This document shows positions 8,385 to 16,170 of a DNA stretch of 51,789 nt, piece by piece (positions within the stretch are counted from its first letter, which is position 1; each line of letters starts with the position of its first letter). The translations under genes were made by a program, and so were the position numbers. The stretch spans positions 1-51,789 of the forward strand of contig CAYVUR010000004.1 of the NCBI GenBank assembly GCA_964455185.1, written 5' to 3'. Origin of the DNA: CAISTG01 sp964455185 (GTDB lineage: Bacteria > Patescibacteriota > Patescibacteriia > 2-01-FULL-39-33). The notes beneath the pieces were generated by a model. The model did no database searches. It was not told where the DNA came from and saw nothing but the letters and a program-made list of their open reading frames with translations.

Positions 8385-8403
8385 AAAATCACTTAAAAGT
8401 CAA
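8375..8403 (-). promoter_or_regulatory. Promoter for the RRM gene
   Basis: On the minus strand, TTGACT (8403-8398), a 17-bp spacer and TACAAT (8380-8375) form a near-consensus promoter. Confidence 0.6.
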
Positions 8404-8420
8404 AAATAATTTAATAATTT

Positions 8421-8840
8421 ATGCTAAAAGTAAAAATTAAGAAATTAATTCCAGAAGCAACTATTCCTAAATATGCTAATCCTGGCGATGCTGGAATGGA
8501 TGTTTATGCTATCAGTAAAAAAGAAACTGATAAATATATAGAGTACGGAACTGGAATATCTTTTGAAATTCCTGAAGGGTATGTAATGTTAATTTTTCCT
8601 CGTAGCAGTGTTTCTAATACTGATTTGATATTAGCTAATTCTGTTGGTGTTTTAGATTCTGGTTATCGTGGAGAATTAAAAATTAGATTTCGTAAAAATG
8701 GATTTGATGTTTATCAAATCGGTGATAGGATAGCACAGATTATTATTTTACCATATCCCAAAGTTAATTTTGAGGAAGTTAATGATTTATCAGCCTCTAT
8801 TAGAGGCGAAGGTGGGTTTGGTTCTACTGGTAAAAATTAG
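8421..8840 (+). CDS. dut: dUTP diphosphatase
   Basis: Trimeric dUTPase, 139 aa, hydrolysing dUTP to dUMP and pyrophosphate; it keeps uracil out of DNA and feeds dTMP synthesis. Conserved motifs are visible in order: 'GDAGMDVYA' (motif 1, about residues 22-30), 'PRSSVSNT' (motif 2), 'GVLDSGYRGEL' (motif 3, with the catalytic Asp and Tyr), 'GDRIAQIII' (motif 4) and the P-loop-like 'GEGGFGSTG' at the C-terminus (motif 5). Full length and apparently intact. A small basic protein follows 5 bp downstream. Confidence 0.93.
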   Translation: MLKVKIKKLIPEATIPKYANPGDAGMDVYAISKKETDKYIEYGTGISFEIPEGYVMLIFPRSSVSNTDLILANSVGVLDSGYRGELKIRFRKNGFDVYQIGDRIAQIIILPYPKVNFEEVNDLSASIRGEGGFGSTGKN

Positions 8841-8845
8841 TTTAT

Positions 8846-9013
8846 ATGAAATCACGTTCTAAAATTGGTAATAAATTAGGTAACCCAGCTTACCGTACTC
8901 CTTCAGTTTTTCGTTATAATAAAGATTTGACTGTAATTCGTAATAAGAGTAAACTAAATCACTTACAGATAATTTATAGCAAAAGTAAAAAAATAAATTT
9001 ATCTAAAAAATAA
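8846..9013 (+). CDS. Small basic hypothetical protein, 55 aa
   Basis: An ATG five bases after the dut stop opens a 55-codon frame ending in TAA at 9013. The product is very rich in Lys, Arg, Ser and Asn with no acidic residue except one Asp, so it would be strongly basic. It has no recognisable domain, signal or membrane segment. Its placement fits a small gene cotranscribed with dut, possibly nucleic-acid binding, but I cannot exclude that the frame is fortuitous. An AT-only hairpin lies just behind it (9012-9035). Confidence 0.45.
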   Translation: MKSRSKIGNKLGNPAYRTPSVFRYNKDLTVIRNKSKLNHLQIIYSKSKKINLSKK

Positions 9014-9035
9014 CATTATTATAAATAATAATGTT
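9012..9035. repeat. AT-only inverted repeat before uvrB
   Basis: AACATTATT (9012-9020) and AATAATGTT (9027-9035) form a 9-bp stem with a 6-nt loop 11 bases ahead of the uvrB ATG. It could be a weak terminator for dut or an operator; without G-C pairs the hairpin would be weak in RNA. Confidence 0.4.
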
Positions 9036-9046
9036 ATAAATTTTAT

Positions 9047-10884
9047 ATGAGTAATAAATTATTTCAATTAAAATCTAAATATAAACCTTCTGGAGATCAA
9101 CCTGAAGCGATTAAAAAATTAATTTCTGGCCTTAAATTAGGTTATGATTTTCAAACTCTTTTAGGTGTTACTGGTTCAGGAAAAACTTTTACTATAGCTA
9201 ATGCTATTGAACAATATANNNNNNNNNNTTAGTTATGGCTCCTAATAAATCATTAGCGGCTCAATTATATCGAGAATATAAGAATTTTTTTCCTAATAAT
9301 AGTGTTAATTATTTTGTTTCCTATTATGATTATTATCAACCAGAAGCATATCTTCCTAACTCAGATACTTATATTGAAAAAGAAACTATGATAAATGATG
9401 AAATTGATCGTTTACGTCATCAAGCTACTACTTCCTTATTATCGCGTAAAGATGTAATTATTGTTGCTTCAGTTTCTTGTATTTATGGCTTGGGTTTACC
9501 TACTAATTATTTAGAAGCGGCAATTCATCTCGCTTTGGGTCAAGTAATTGTTAGAACTGATTTAATTAAACAATTAATTAAAATACAATTTATACGTACC
9601 ACTGGAGAATTAAAGCGAGGCACTTTTCGAGTTCGTGGCGGAATTTTTGAAATTATGCCAGCTTCAGAAACGGCAATTTATCGAATAGAATTTAATAATC
9701 AAATTATTTCTTCAATATTTTTAACTGATCAATTAACCAGAAAAATAAAAGAAGAAATAACAGAAATTGTAATTTTTCCGCCTAAACATTTTATTTCTGA
9801 AAAACCAGAAATTGATCAAGCTATTGAAAGTATTAAAATTGAACTTAAGGATCGATTAAAATATTTTCGTAAAAAAAATTTATATTTAGAAGCAGAACGT
9901 TTAGAGCGTCGCGTACGTTATGATTTAGAAATGCTTAAAACTATTGGTTATTGTCATGGTATTGAAAATTATTCACGACATTTAACTGGTAAATTACCAG
10001 GTGAAGCTCCGGAAAATTTATTATCTTATTTTCCTAAAGATAAAGATGGAAAACCAGATTATCTTTTAATTATGGATGAATCTCATATTAGTTTACCTCA
10101 AGTTAGGGGAATGTATGAAGGTGATCGAGCACGTAAAGAGACTTTAGTAAAATATGGTTGGCGTTTGCCGTCAGCTTTAGATAATAGACCACTTAAATTT
10201 GATGAGTTTTTAGAACGTATCGGTCAGACAATTTTTACTTCTGCTACTCCGGGGGATTTTGAAATCAAACATTCCAAACAATTAGTTGAGCAAATAATTC
10301 GTCCTACAGGTTTAATTGATCCGCCAATTGAGGTTCGCCCAGTTTTTAATCGCAAAACTAATCGTAGTCAAATTGATGATGTTATTGAAGAAACTAAAAA
10401 AGCTACTAATAAAAAAGAAAGAAGTATTATTAATACTTTGACTAAAAAGCAAGCTGAAGATTTGAACAATTTTTTTGTTCAGCATGGTATTAAATCTAAT
10501 TATTTACATAGTGGTATTAAAACTATTGCTCGAAATGAAATTTTATTGGATTTTAGACGAGGTAAATTTGACGTTTTAATTGGTGTTAATTTATTGCGTG
10601 AAGGACTTGATTTACCAGAAGTAACTTTTGTTGCCATTCTTGATGCGGATCGAGAAGGTTTTTTACGTAGTGAAACATCATTAATTCAGATTATGGGTCG
10701 TGCTGCTAGAAATGTTTCTGGAAAAGTTATTTTATATGCTGATAATTTAACAGGTTCAATTAAAAGAGCAATTAAAGAAGTTGAGCGTCGTCGTTTAAAA
10801 CAAATAGCTTATAATCAAAAAAATAAAATTAAACCAAAAACAATTCATAAAGAAATAGAAGAATTTTTAGATATACCAGAATAA
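9047..10884 (+). CDS. uvrB: UvrABC excinuclease subunit B (interrupted by a scaffold gap)
   Basis: DNA-damage-verifying helicase of nucleotide excision repair; it receives DNA from UvrA and recruits UvrC. The Walker A GVTGSGKT is at residues 40-47. After the gap come 'SYYDYYQPEAY' and the beta-hairpin region, the 'DESH' Walker B, and helicase motifs V/VI ('GVNLLREGLDLPEV', 'QIMGRAAR'). Ten Ns (9219-9228) break the frame. Only about four residues are missing relative to the family, so one intact gene with a 1-nt gap-length error is far more likely than two ORFs. The protein ends near residue 612 without the C-terminal UVR motif found in most UvrB proteins. Confidence 0.9.
9219..9228. other. 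Assembly gap (10 N)
   Basis: Ten Ns inside uvrB. Upstream and downstream reading frames are offset, consistent with the real gap being 11 nt (one base longer than written), which would restore a continuous UvrB with four missing residues. Confidence 0.95.
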
Positions 10885-10885
10885 T

Positions 10886-11857
10886 ATGAAGCATAATTTT
10901 TGGCTAAAACTTAAAAAACCAATTTTAGCTTTAGCGCCAATGGCTGGCGTTACCGATGCAGCATTTCGTCAATTATGTCGCATTTGTGGTGCTGATGTTG
11001 TTTATACTGAGATGATTTCAGCTGATGGTTTATTTTATAATTCTAAAAAAACTTTAGAAATGCTTAAATTTGATAAATTAGAACATCCAATAGTTATTCA
11101 ATTATTTGGTAAATATCCAGAACGTTTTACTAAAGCGGCACAAATTGCTGAGCAATTCGGTTTTGATGGTATTGATATAAATTTTGGTTGTCCAGCTAAA
11201 AAAGTTGTAAAACACGGTGGAGGAGTTACTTTGATGCGAGATTTAAATAAATGCAGAAAAATTATAGAAGAAACTATTAAGGGGACAAATCTTCCGGTTT
11301 CAGTAAAATTTAGAACTTCAATTAAAAGCAATCAAGGAATTATAACTGCAATAGATTTTATAAAATCAGTTAACGATCTTCCTATTTCAACTATTATGAT
11401 TCATGGCCGTCCTTATGAAAATCCATTTAATGCTGATATTGATTATGAAACAATGAAACTTGCTGGTGAAGAATTTTTAAAACAAAATAATCAAAGAATT
11501 TTTTTGGGTAATGGCGGTATAAATACACCATTTGAAGCTAAAAAAATGATTGATATGACTGGTTGTCATGGAGTTGGTTTAGCGCGAGGTCTTTATGGTA
11601 AACCTTGGCTTTTTAAACAATGTCATAATTTTTTTAATAAAGGTAAATTTAAAGAATTTACTCATAAAGATATCAAAAAAATTGCTTTATTACATGCTAA
11701 ACTTGCTAAAAAAAATAAAAATGATTATGGAATTATTGAATTAAGAAAACATTTACTTTGGTATGTTAAAGGTTGGCCTAATGCTAAAGAATTAAGATCT
11801 CAATTAGTTACAGTTAAAAGCGTTGATGAATTAAAAAAGATTTTAAAACAAATTTAA
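10886..11857 (+). CDS. dusB: tRNA-dihydrouridine synthase
   Basis: FMN-dependent enzyme that reduces uridines in the tRNA D-loop to dihydrouridine using NADPH; 323 aa, TIM barrel. The flavin-binding N-terminus 'LAPMAGVTDAAFR' is at residues 16-28. The catalytic cysteine is Cys102 in 'INFGCPAKKVVKHGGG', and the phosphate-binding 'GLARGLYGKPW' lies around residue 230. It resembles the DusB/Dus1 branch, though the subfamily assignment is tentative. The start lies 1 bp after the uvrB stop, so the two are cotranscribed. It converges on the corA-like gene. Confidence 0.9.
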   Translation: MKHNFWLKLKKPILALAPMAGVTDAAFRQLCRICGADVVYTEMISADGLFYNSKKTLEMLKFDKLEHPIVIQLFGKYPERFTKAAQIAEQFGFDGIDINFGCPAKKVVKHGGGVTLMRDLNKCRKIIEETIKGTNLPVSVKFRTSIKSNQGIITAIDFIKSVNDLPISTIMIHGRPYENPFNADIDYETMKLAGEEFLKQNNQRIFLGNGGINTPFEAKKMIDMTGCHGVGLARGLYGKPWLFKQCHNFFNKGKFKEFTHKDIKKIALLHAKLAKKNKNDYGIIELRKHLLWYVKGWPNAKELRSQLVTVKSVDELKKILKQI

Positions 11858-11861
11858 AAAA

Positions 11862-11880
11862 CTGACTTTAAGTCAGCTTT
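11862..11880. terminator. Terminator between dusB and corA-like gene
   Basis: CTGACT (11862-11867) pairs with AGTCAG (11871-11876) around a 3-nt loop, flanked by A tracts on the left and T residues on the right. It serves dusB and, less well, the convergent gene, whose stop codon abuts it. Confidence 0.6.
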
Positions 11881-12821
11881 CAAATCCATTTTTTCTTTTT
11901 AAAGTATAAATACATACCAAAAGCTCCTATAAACATTAATGTTATTATAATCCAAAAACCATAAGGATGGTCAACTAATGGCATACTAACAATTGTATTC
12001 ATTCCAAAAATAGCGGCTAATAAAGTAAGAGGAAAAACAATTACAGAAAAAACAGTAAGTGTTCTCATAATATCGTTTAGTTTAAAAGAAATTAATGATC
12101 CATTAGTGTCTTCTAAGGCTTCAATCATTTCTTTTTGACTATTTAATATATCCCAAATATTTTTAGTATGCTCTATTAAATCTAAATAAAAATTTTTCAT
12201 TTCTTTTCCTTGAAGATAATTTGATTGTGATTTAGAAAGTTTTTGTATAACATCTTTGTGTGCTTCCATTATTTGGCGGAAATTAAGGATATTTCTTTTA
12301 ATTATAAGTATTTCCTTAACCATTTCTCTTTCTCTGCCTTCAAAAATATTTTTTTCTATATTTTTTATATCAAGACTAATATGATCTAAAATAGGATAAC
12401 AATATTCTTGTAGTCTTAATATAATTTCATATAGTAACATTGCATTACCGTCTGAAAGATATTGTTCTAGATAGAATTTATCAGCTATACAACAATTAAA
12501 TAATTCAACTAATGGCGGTAAATTATTTTTATGGGCAGTTATAAATGAATGAGAATTAATAAAAAAATCAATTTCTTCAGCATTAATTTTTCTTAATTTT
12601 TTATCATAAACGGGGAATTGTAATATTAAAAAAGTGTAATTATTTCTTACATATAACTTAGGTCTTTGAGCAATGTTTTTAGAATAAGTGTCTCGTAAAT
12701 CTAATTCATTAAATTTAAATTTTTTTCTTAAATAAGAAATTTCTGGTTTTTGAGCATTTATTATATTTATCCAAGTAAAGTTTCCTTTACTTGATTTCAT
12801 TTGGTAAATATTATCTGGCAT
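11880..12821 (-). CDS. corA: CorA-family divalent cation channel
   Basis: Homopentameric Mg2+ (or Co2+/Ni2+/Zn2+) channel of the inner membrane, 313 aa. A long cytoplasmic alpha/beta N-domain and helical stalk precede two C-terminal membrane helices (about residues 252-275 and 286-307). The signature GMN lies at residues 273-275 at the end of the first helix, followed by the usual short periplasmic loop and a lysine-rich tail (KKKK). The canonical MPEL after GMN is replaced by an acidic/Pro loop. Transcribed leftward from a near-leaderless promoter. Ion specificity is not certain; nickel supply for the hydrogenase is conceivable but unsupported. Confidence 0.85.
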   Translation of the reverse strand: MPDNIYQMKSSKGNFTWINIINAQKPEISYLRKKFKFNELDLRDTYSKNIAQRPKLYVRNNYTFLILQFPVYDKKLRKINAEEIDFFINSHSFITAHKNNLPPLVELFNCCIADKFYLEQYLSDGNAMLLYEIILRLQEYCYPILDHISLDIKNIEKNIFEGREREMVKEILIIKRNILNFRQIMEAHKDVIQKLSKSQSNYLQGKEMKNFYLDLIEHTKNIWDILNSQKEMIEALEDTNGSLISFKLNDIMRTLTVFSVIVFPLTLLAAIFGMNTIVSMPLVDHPYGFWIIITLMFIGAFGMYLYFKKKKWI

Positions 12822-12829
12822 GGGGTTAT

Positions 12830-12835
12830 ATTATA
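12830..12835 (-). promoter_or_regulatory. -10 box for the corA-like gene
   Basis: TATAAT on the minus strand (12835-12830) ends eight bases before the ATG at 12821, giving an almost leaderless message. Confidence 0.5.
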
Positions 12836-12867
12836 ATAAATTAATTATACTATATTTTAATATTTTA

Positions 12868-12876
12868 TGCTATAAT
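12868..12876 (+). promoter_or_regulatory. Extended -10 promoter
   Basis: TGC followed by TATAAT (12871-12876) without a clear -35. The predicted leader to the ATG at 12903 is about 20 nt. Confidence 0.5.
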
Positions 12877-12902
12877 ATAATTGTGGATTAATTAAATTAT
12901 TT

Positions 12903-13484
12903 ATGATAGATAAAGATAAACAACAAGAAATAAACATATTAAATTCTTATCAAGCAGAAAAAAATACACCCGAAACGATTAAAGAAACAGAAAATAACAA
13001 AAGAAATTTTTCTAATTTTTCTAATTTAGAAATAGCAAAACCATTTGAAATTGTAGGTAATAATTTAGATAGTAATCAAAATAATCAATTAGAAAATTTA
13101 ACTTTGACTGAAAAATTAGGAAAAATAAAAATTAATACACCGAATGTTTCGAGGAATTTTGTTGATACTTTAAATCCTCTTGCAAAAGAAAAATATTTAC
13201 ATATAGAAAAGATATTAGAAGAGGATCTTTCAGGGATTTATAATAATTTACTACCTAAAGATCAGCAAAAATTTAAAGAAAAAGGCGAAAAAACAGCTCA
13301 AGCAATTTTTGATATGATTTATAGAAAAACAAAAATTCAGATTAAAAAAATTATTAATTTAATTAGAAAGTGGCTGGAAATAATCCCAGGAATAAATAGA
13401 TATTTTTTAGAACAAGAAGCTAAAATTAAAGCCGATAAAATAGCAGAAATTGCTATTAAAGAAGGAAAAAAAATTGAATTTTAA
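12903..13484 (+). CDS. Hypothetical protein, 193 aa
   Basis: No recognised domain. The N-terminal ~75 residues are rich in Asn, Gln, Glu and Lys and look disordered. The C-terminal half (about 95-193) is predicted helical and strongly charged, with a segment 'IKKIINLIRKWLEIIPGI' that could be amphipathic or membrane-associated. There is no signal peptide. The next gene, a membrane-anchored TraG/VirB4-like ATPase, starts 10 bp after its stop, so it may be a small partner of that ATPase. Confidence 0.7.
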   Translation: MIDKDKQQEINILNSYQAEKNTPETIKETENNKRNFSNFSNLEIAKPFEIVGNNLDSNQNNQLENLTLTEKLGKIKINTPNVSRNFVDTLNPLAKEKYLHIEKILEEDLSGIYNNLLPKDQQKFKEKGEKTAQAIFDMIYRKTKIQIKKIINLIRKWLEIIPGINRYFLEQEAKIKADKIAEIAIKEGKKIEF

Positions 13485-13494
13485 TTTCAAAATT

Positions 13495-16080
13495 ATGAAT
13501 TCAGAATTGCAAGAACAATTTTTTTATTCACCAAACGGATTAGATTCTTTAAATTTTTTTTCTTTTTTACCGCAAGAAATTATTTTTTTAGGAATTTTAT
13601 TTGTCTCGTTTATAATATTTTTTTTGCTATTGTTATTTATTTTGAGATTATTTTTTAGATCTAAAAAAATTTATCCAGAGATATTTCAGAAAAAAATTTT
13701 TATTCTCACTGTTCCTCAAAGAGGTAAAGAATCAACTGAAGAAGAAAAAAAACAAACTCAAGATTTTATTTCGGAAATAGAAGGTTTTTATGCTAATTTA
13801 GGAGGATTAAGAGCCCATCGAGGTTTTAAAACTTGGATGTTTGGTCGATATGATGATTGGTCTTTTGAAATTGTTTTAGGACAGGATGGTTTAATTACTT
13901 TTTATATGGCTGTACCTCTGTATTTAGTAGATTATGTAAAACAGCAACTTTTTTCTAAATATCCTAATTGTCAAATAGAAGAAACTGAAGATTATAATAT
14001 TTTTAACAGTCAAGGTTTTGTAGCAATTGGCTATTTAAAATTACTTAAAGCTAACATGTTTCCTATTTTAACTTATAAACAGATGAACAACGTTGATCCT
14101 TTAGTTCCTGTTATTAGTGTACTTTCTAAGTTTTCTGAAGGCCAAACTGCTGCTATACAATTTGTTATGCGTTCAGCGCGAGCAGAGTGGCGTAAACGCG
14201 GAGTTAAAGTTGCTTCAGAGATGCATCAAGGTAAAGATTTAAAAAAAGCTTTAGCTTCAACTCAAAAAGGATTTATTTATTCAATTATAGGAGATCCATC
14301 AGATTGGTTTTTTTCTGGCAATAAAAAACAATCAGAATCTCAAAATCAATATCGTCTTTCGCCAATGGAAGAGCAAATGGTAAAAGGCATTGAAGAAAAA
14401 GCTTCTAAAGCCGGTTTAGATGTTAATATTAGAGTTGTATCTTTCGCTCCTTTAGAACACCAAGCTAAAGAAAATTTACGTCGTATTGTTGATTCTTTTG
14501 CTCAATATTCTAGCTATCAATATGCTAATGGTTTTAAGGCAGTAATTAAAGGTGATGGTAAAAAATTAATTCATGATTTTATTTACCGTAATTTTAGAGA
14601 AGAGTTAGGCATGGTGCTTAACACAGAAGAATTAGCTTCTTTGTGGCATTTGCCATTACCTAATACACCAGTTCCTCGAATTAGATGGTTAACTGCTAGA
14701 CGCTTACCACCACCTCTTAACATGCCGCAGGAAGGCGTATTAATTGGGGAAAATGTTTATCGAGGAGTAAAAACATTAGTTAGAATGAAAGATAATGATA
14801 GGCGTCGTCATATGTATATAATTGGTATGACTGGTACTGGTAAGTCTACTACTATGGCTACTATGGCTGTACAAGATATTCGTGATGGTAAAGGTGTTTG
14901 TGTAGTTGATCCTCACGGAGAATTAGTAGAAGAGGTTTTACAATGTATTCCTAAAGAACGCGTTGAGGATGTAATTATTTTTGACCCGTCTGACATTGAA
15001 AGGCCCATTGGTTTAAATATGTTAGAAGCCTCTAATAGTTTTGAAATGGATAAGGCGGCCCAAGAAATGATTAATATTTTTTATAAGTTATTACCGGATC
15101 CTTCAATGGCGGGTCCAATGTTTGAACATTACATGAGAAATGCATTATTAGCTTTAATGGCTGATAAAGAAAATCCTGGAACGTTAGTGGAATTAGCTCG
15201 CATTTTTACAGATGAAGATTTTCGTAAAGAAAAATTAACTCATGTTACAGATATATTGGTAAAAGATTTTTGGGAAAGAGAATATGCTATTTCACAAAAA
15301 GGATCAACTGCTTCTGATATGCTGTCTTATGTAGTTTCAAAAACAGGACGTTTTATTGAAAATGAATTGATGCGTAATATAATTGGTCAAGGACGAAGTG
15401 GCATCAATTTTCGTCAAGTAATGGATGAAGGTAAGATTTTGTTACTTAATTTATCTAAAGGAAAAATTGGAGATACTAATAGTAATTTACTTGGTTTAAT
15501 TGCTGTTTCTAAATTACAAATGGCAGCTTTATCAAGAGCTGATATTCCTGAAAATGAGCGTCGTGATTTTTTCCTGTATATAGACGAATTTCAAAACTTT
15601 ATTACTGATTCCATTTCTATTATTCTTTCTGAAGCTAGAAAATACAAATTAAACCTTTGTTTAGCCCACCAATTTATTTCTCAATTAGTACAAAATAATG
15701 ACACTAGAGTGCGAGATGCTGTTTTTGGTAATGTTGGTAATTTAATGGCTTATCGCATTGGAGTCGATGATAGTGAATTAATTGCTAAACAATTTGCTCC
15801 AGTAGTTAGTGAATATGATGTTTTAAATATTGAAAAGTTTAATTCTTATTTTCGTATGATGATTGATAATACTGCTATGCCAGCTTTTAATATGAAGTGT
15901 TATCATCCTTTTGAAATAATAAAACCTGATAAAGAACTAGCAGAAATCTTGAAAGAATTATCACGAATTAAATATGGAACTCATAGAAATATAGTGGTAT
16001 CTGATATTATTGAAAGATCAAAAATAGGACAGTTAGGCAAAAAAAATCAAATAATTCAAGAATCTGAAGAAGAATTTTAA
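13495..16080 (+). CDS. Membrane-anchored TraG/VirB4/HerA-like ATPase
   Basis: A large (861 aa) P-loop ATPase of the type IV secretion/DNA-pumping superfamily. The ATG at 13495 is preferred over an upstream in-frame start inside the preceding gene, because it is followed by the hydrophobic segment (about residues 20-50) that should anchor the protein in the membrane. A long N-terminal region precedes Walker A (GMTGTGKS, residue 444 on) and Walker B (YIDE, 695-698). The 'HGELVEEVL' block and the C-terminal 'FGNVGNLMAYRIG' region resemble TraG/VirD4-type coupling proteins. Similar solitary ATPases are common in Patescibacteria. Substrate unknown. Confidence 0.8.
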   Translation: MNSELQEQFFYSPNGLDSLNFFSFLPQEIIFLGILFVSFIIFFLLLLFILRLFFRSKKIYPEIFQKKIFILTVPQRGKESTEEEKKQTQDFISEIEGFYANLGGLRAHRGFKTWMFGRYDDWSFEIVLGQDGLITFYMAVPLYLVDYVKQQLFSKYPNCQIEETEDYNIFNSQGFVAIGYLKLLKANMFPILTYKQMNNVDPLVPVISVLSKFSEGQTAAIQFVMRSARAEWRKRGVKVASEMHQGKDLKKALASTQKGFIYSIIGDPSDWFFSGNKKQSESQNQYRLSPMEEQMVKGIEEKASKAGLDVNIRVVSFAPLEHQAKENLRRIVDSFAQYSSYQYANGFKAVIKGDGKKLIHDFIYRNFREELGMVLNTEELASLWHLPLPNTPVPRIRWLTARRLPPPLNMPQEGVLIGENVYRGVKTLVRMKDNDRRRHMYIIGMTGTGKSTTMATMAVQDIRDGKGVCVVDPHGELVEEVLQCIPKERVEDVIIFDPSDIERPIGLNMLEASNSFEMDKAAQEMINIFYKLLPDPSMAGPMFEHYMRNALLALMADKENPGTLVELARIFTDEDFRKEKLTHVTDILVKDFWEREYAISQKGSTASDMLSYVVSKTGRFIENELMRNIIGQGRSGINFRQVMDEGKILLLNLSKGKIGDTNSNLLGLIAVSKLQMAALSRADIPENERRDFFLYIDEFQNFITDSISIILSEARKYKLNLCLAHQFISQLVQNNDTRVRDAVFGNVGNLMAYRIGVDDSELIAKQFAPVVSEYDVLNIEKFNSYFRMMIDNTAMPAFNMKCYHPFEIIKPDKELAEILKELSRIKYGTHRNIVVSDIIERSKIGQLGKKNQIIQESEEEF

Positions 16081-16106
16081 GGATTTTTTGTTAAAATCTA
16101 TTTTGA

Positions 16107-16136
16107 TTGACTAGCTTGTCTATTTTTTAGTAAAAT
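16107..16136 (+). promoter_or_regulatory. Promoter for dnaX
   Basis: TTGACT (16107-16112), an 18-bp spacer and TAAAAT (16131-16136). The predicted start near 16143 lies after the ATG at 16141 and so supports the internal ATG at 16171 as the true dnaX start. Confidence 0.55.
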
Positions 16137-16170
16137 TGTAATGATTTTAACAACTAATTCTTTTTTTAAA

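Noticed and set aside
9047..10884. Two separate uvrB fragments or a pseudogene
   Set aside because: The break coincides with a 10-N gap and only about four residues are missing, so an intact gene is the simpler reading.
13450..13494. Upstream start for the TraG-like ATPase
   Set aside because: It lies within the preceding gene and adds a Lys/Asn-rich stretch; the ATG at 13495 gives a normal short gap and leads directly to the membrane anchor.
16141..16170. Upstream ATG for dnaX
   Set aside because: The predicted transcription start is at about 16143, and the conserved DnaX N-terminus begins at 16171.
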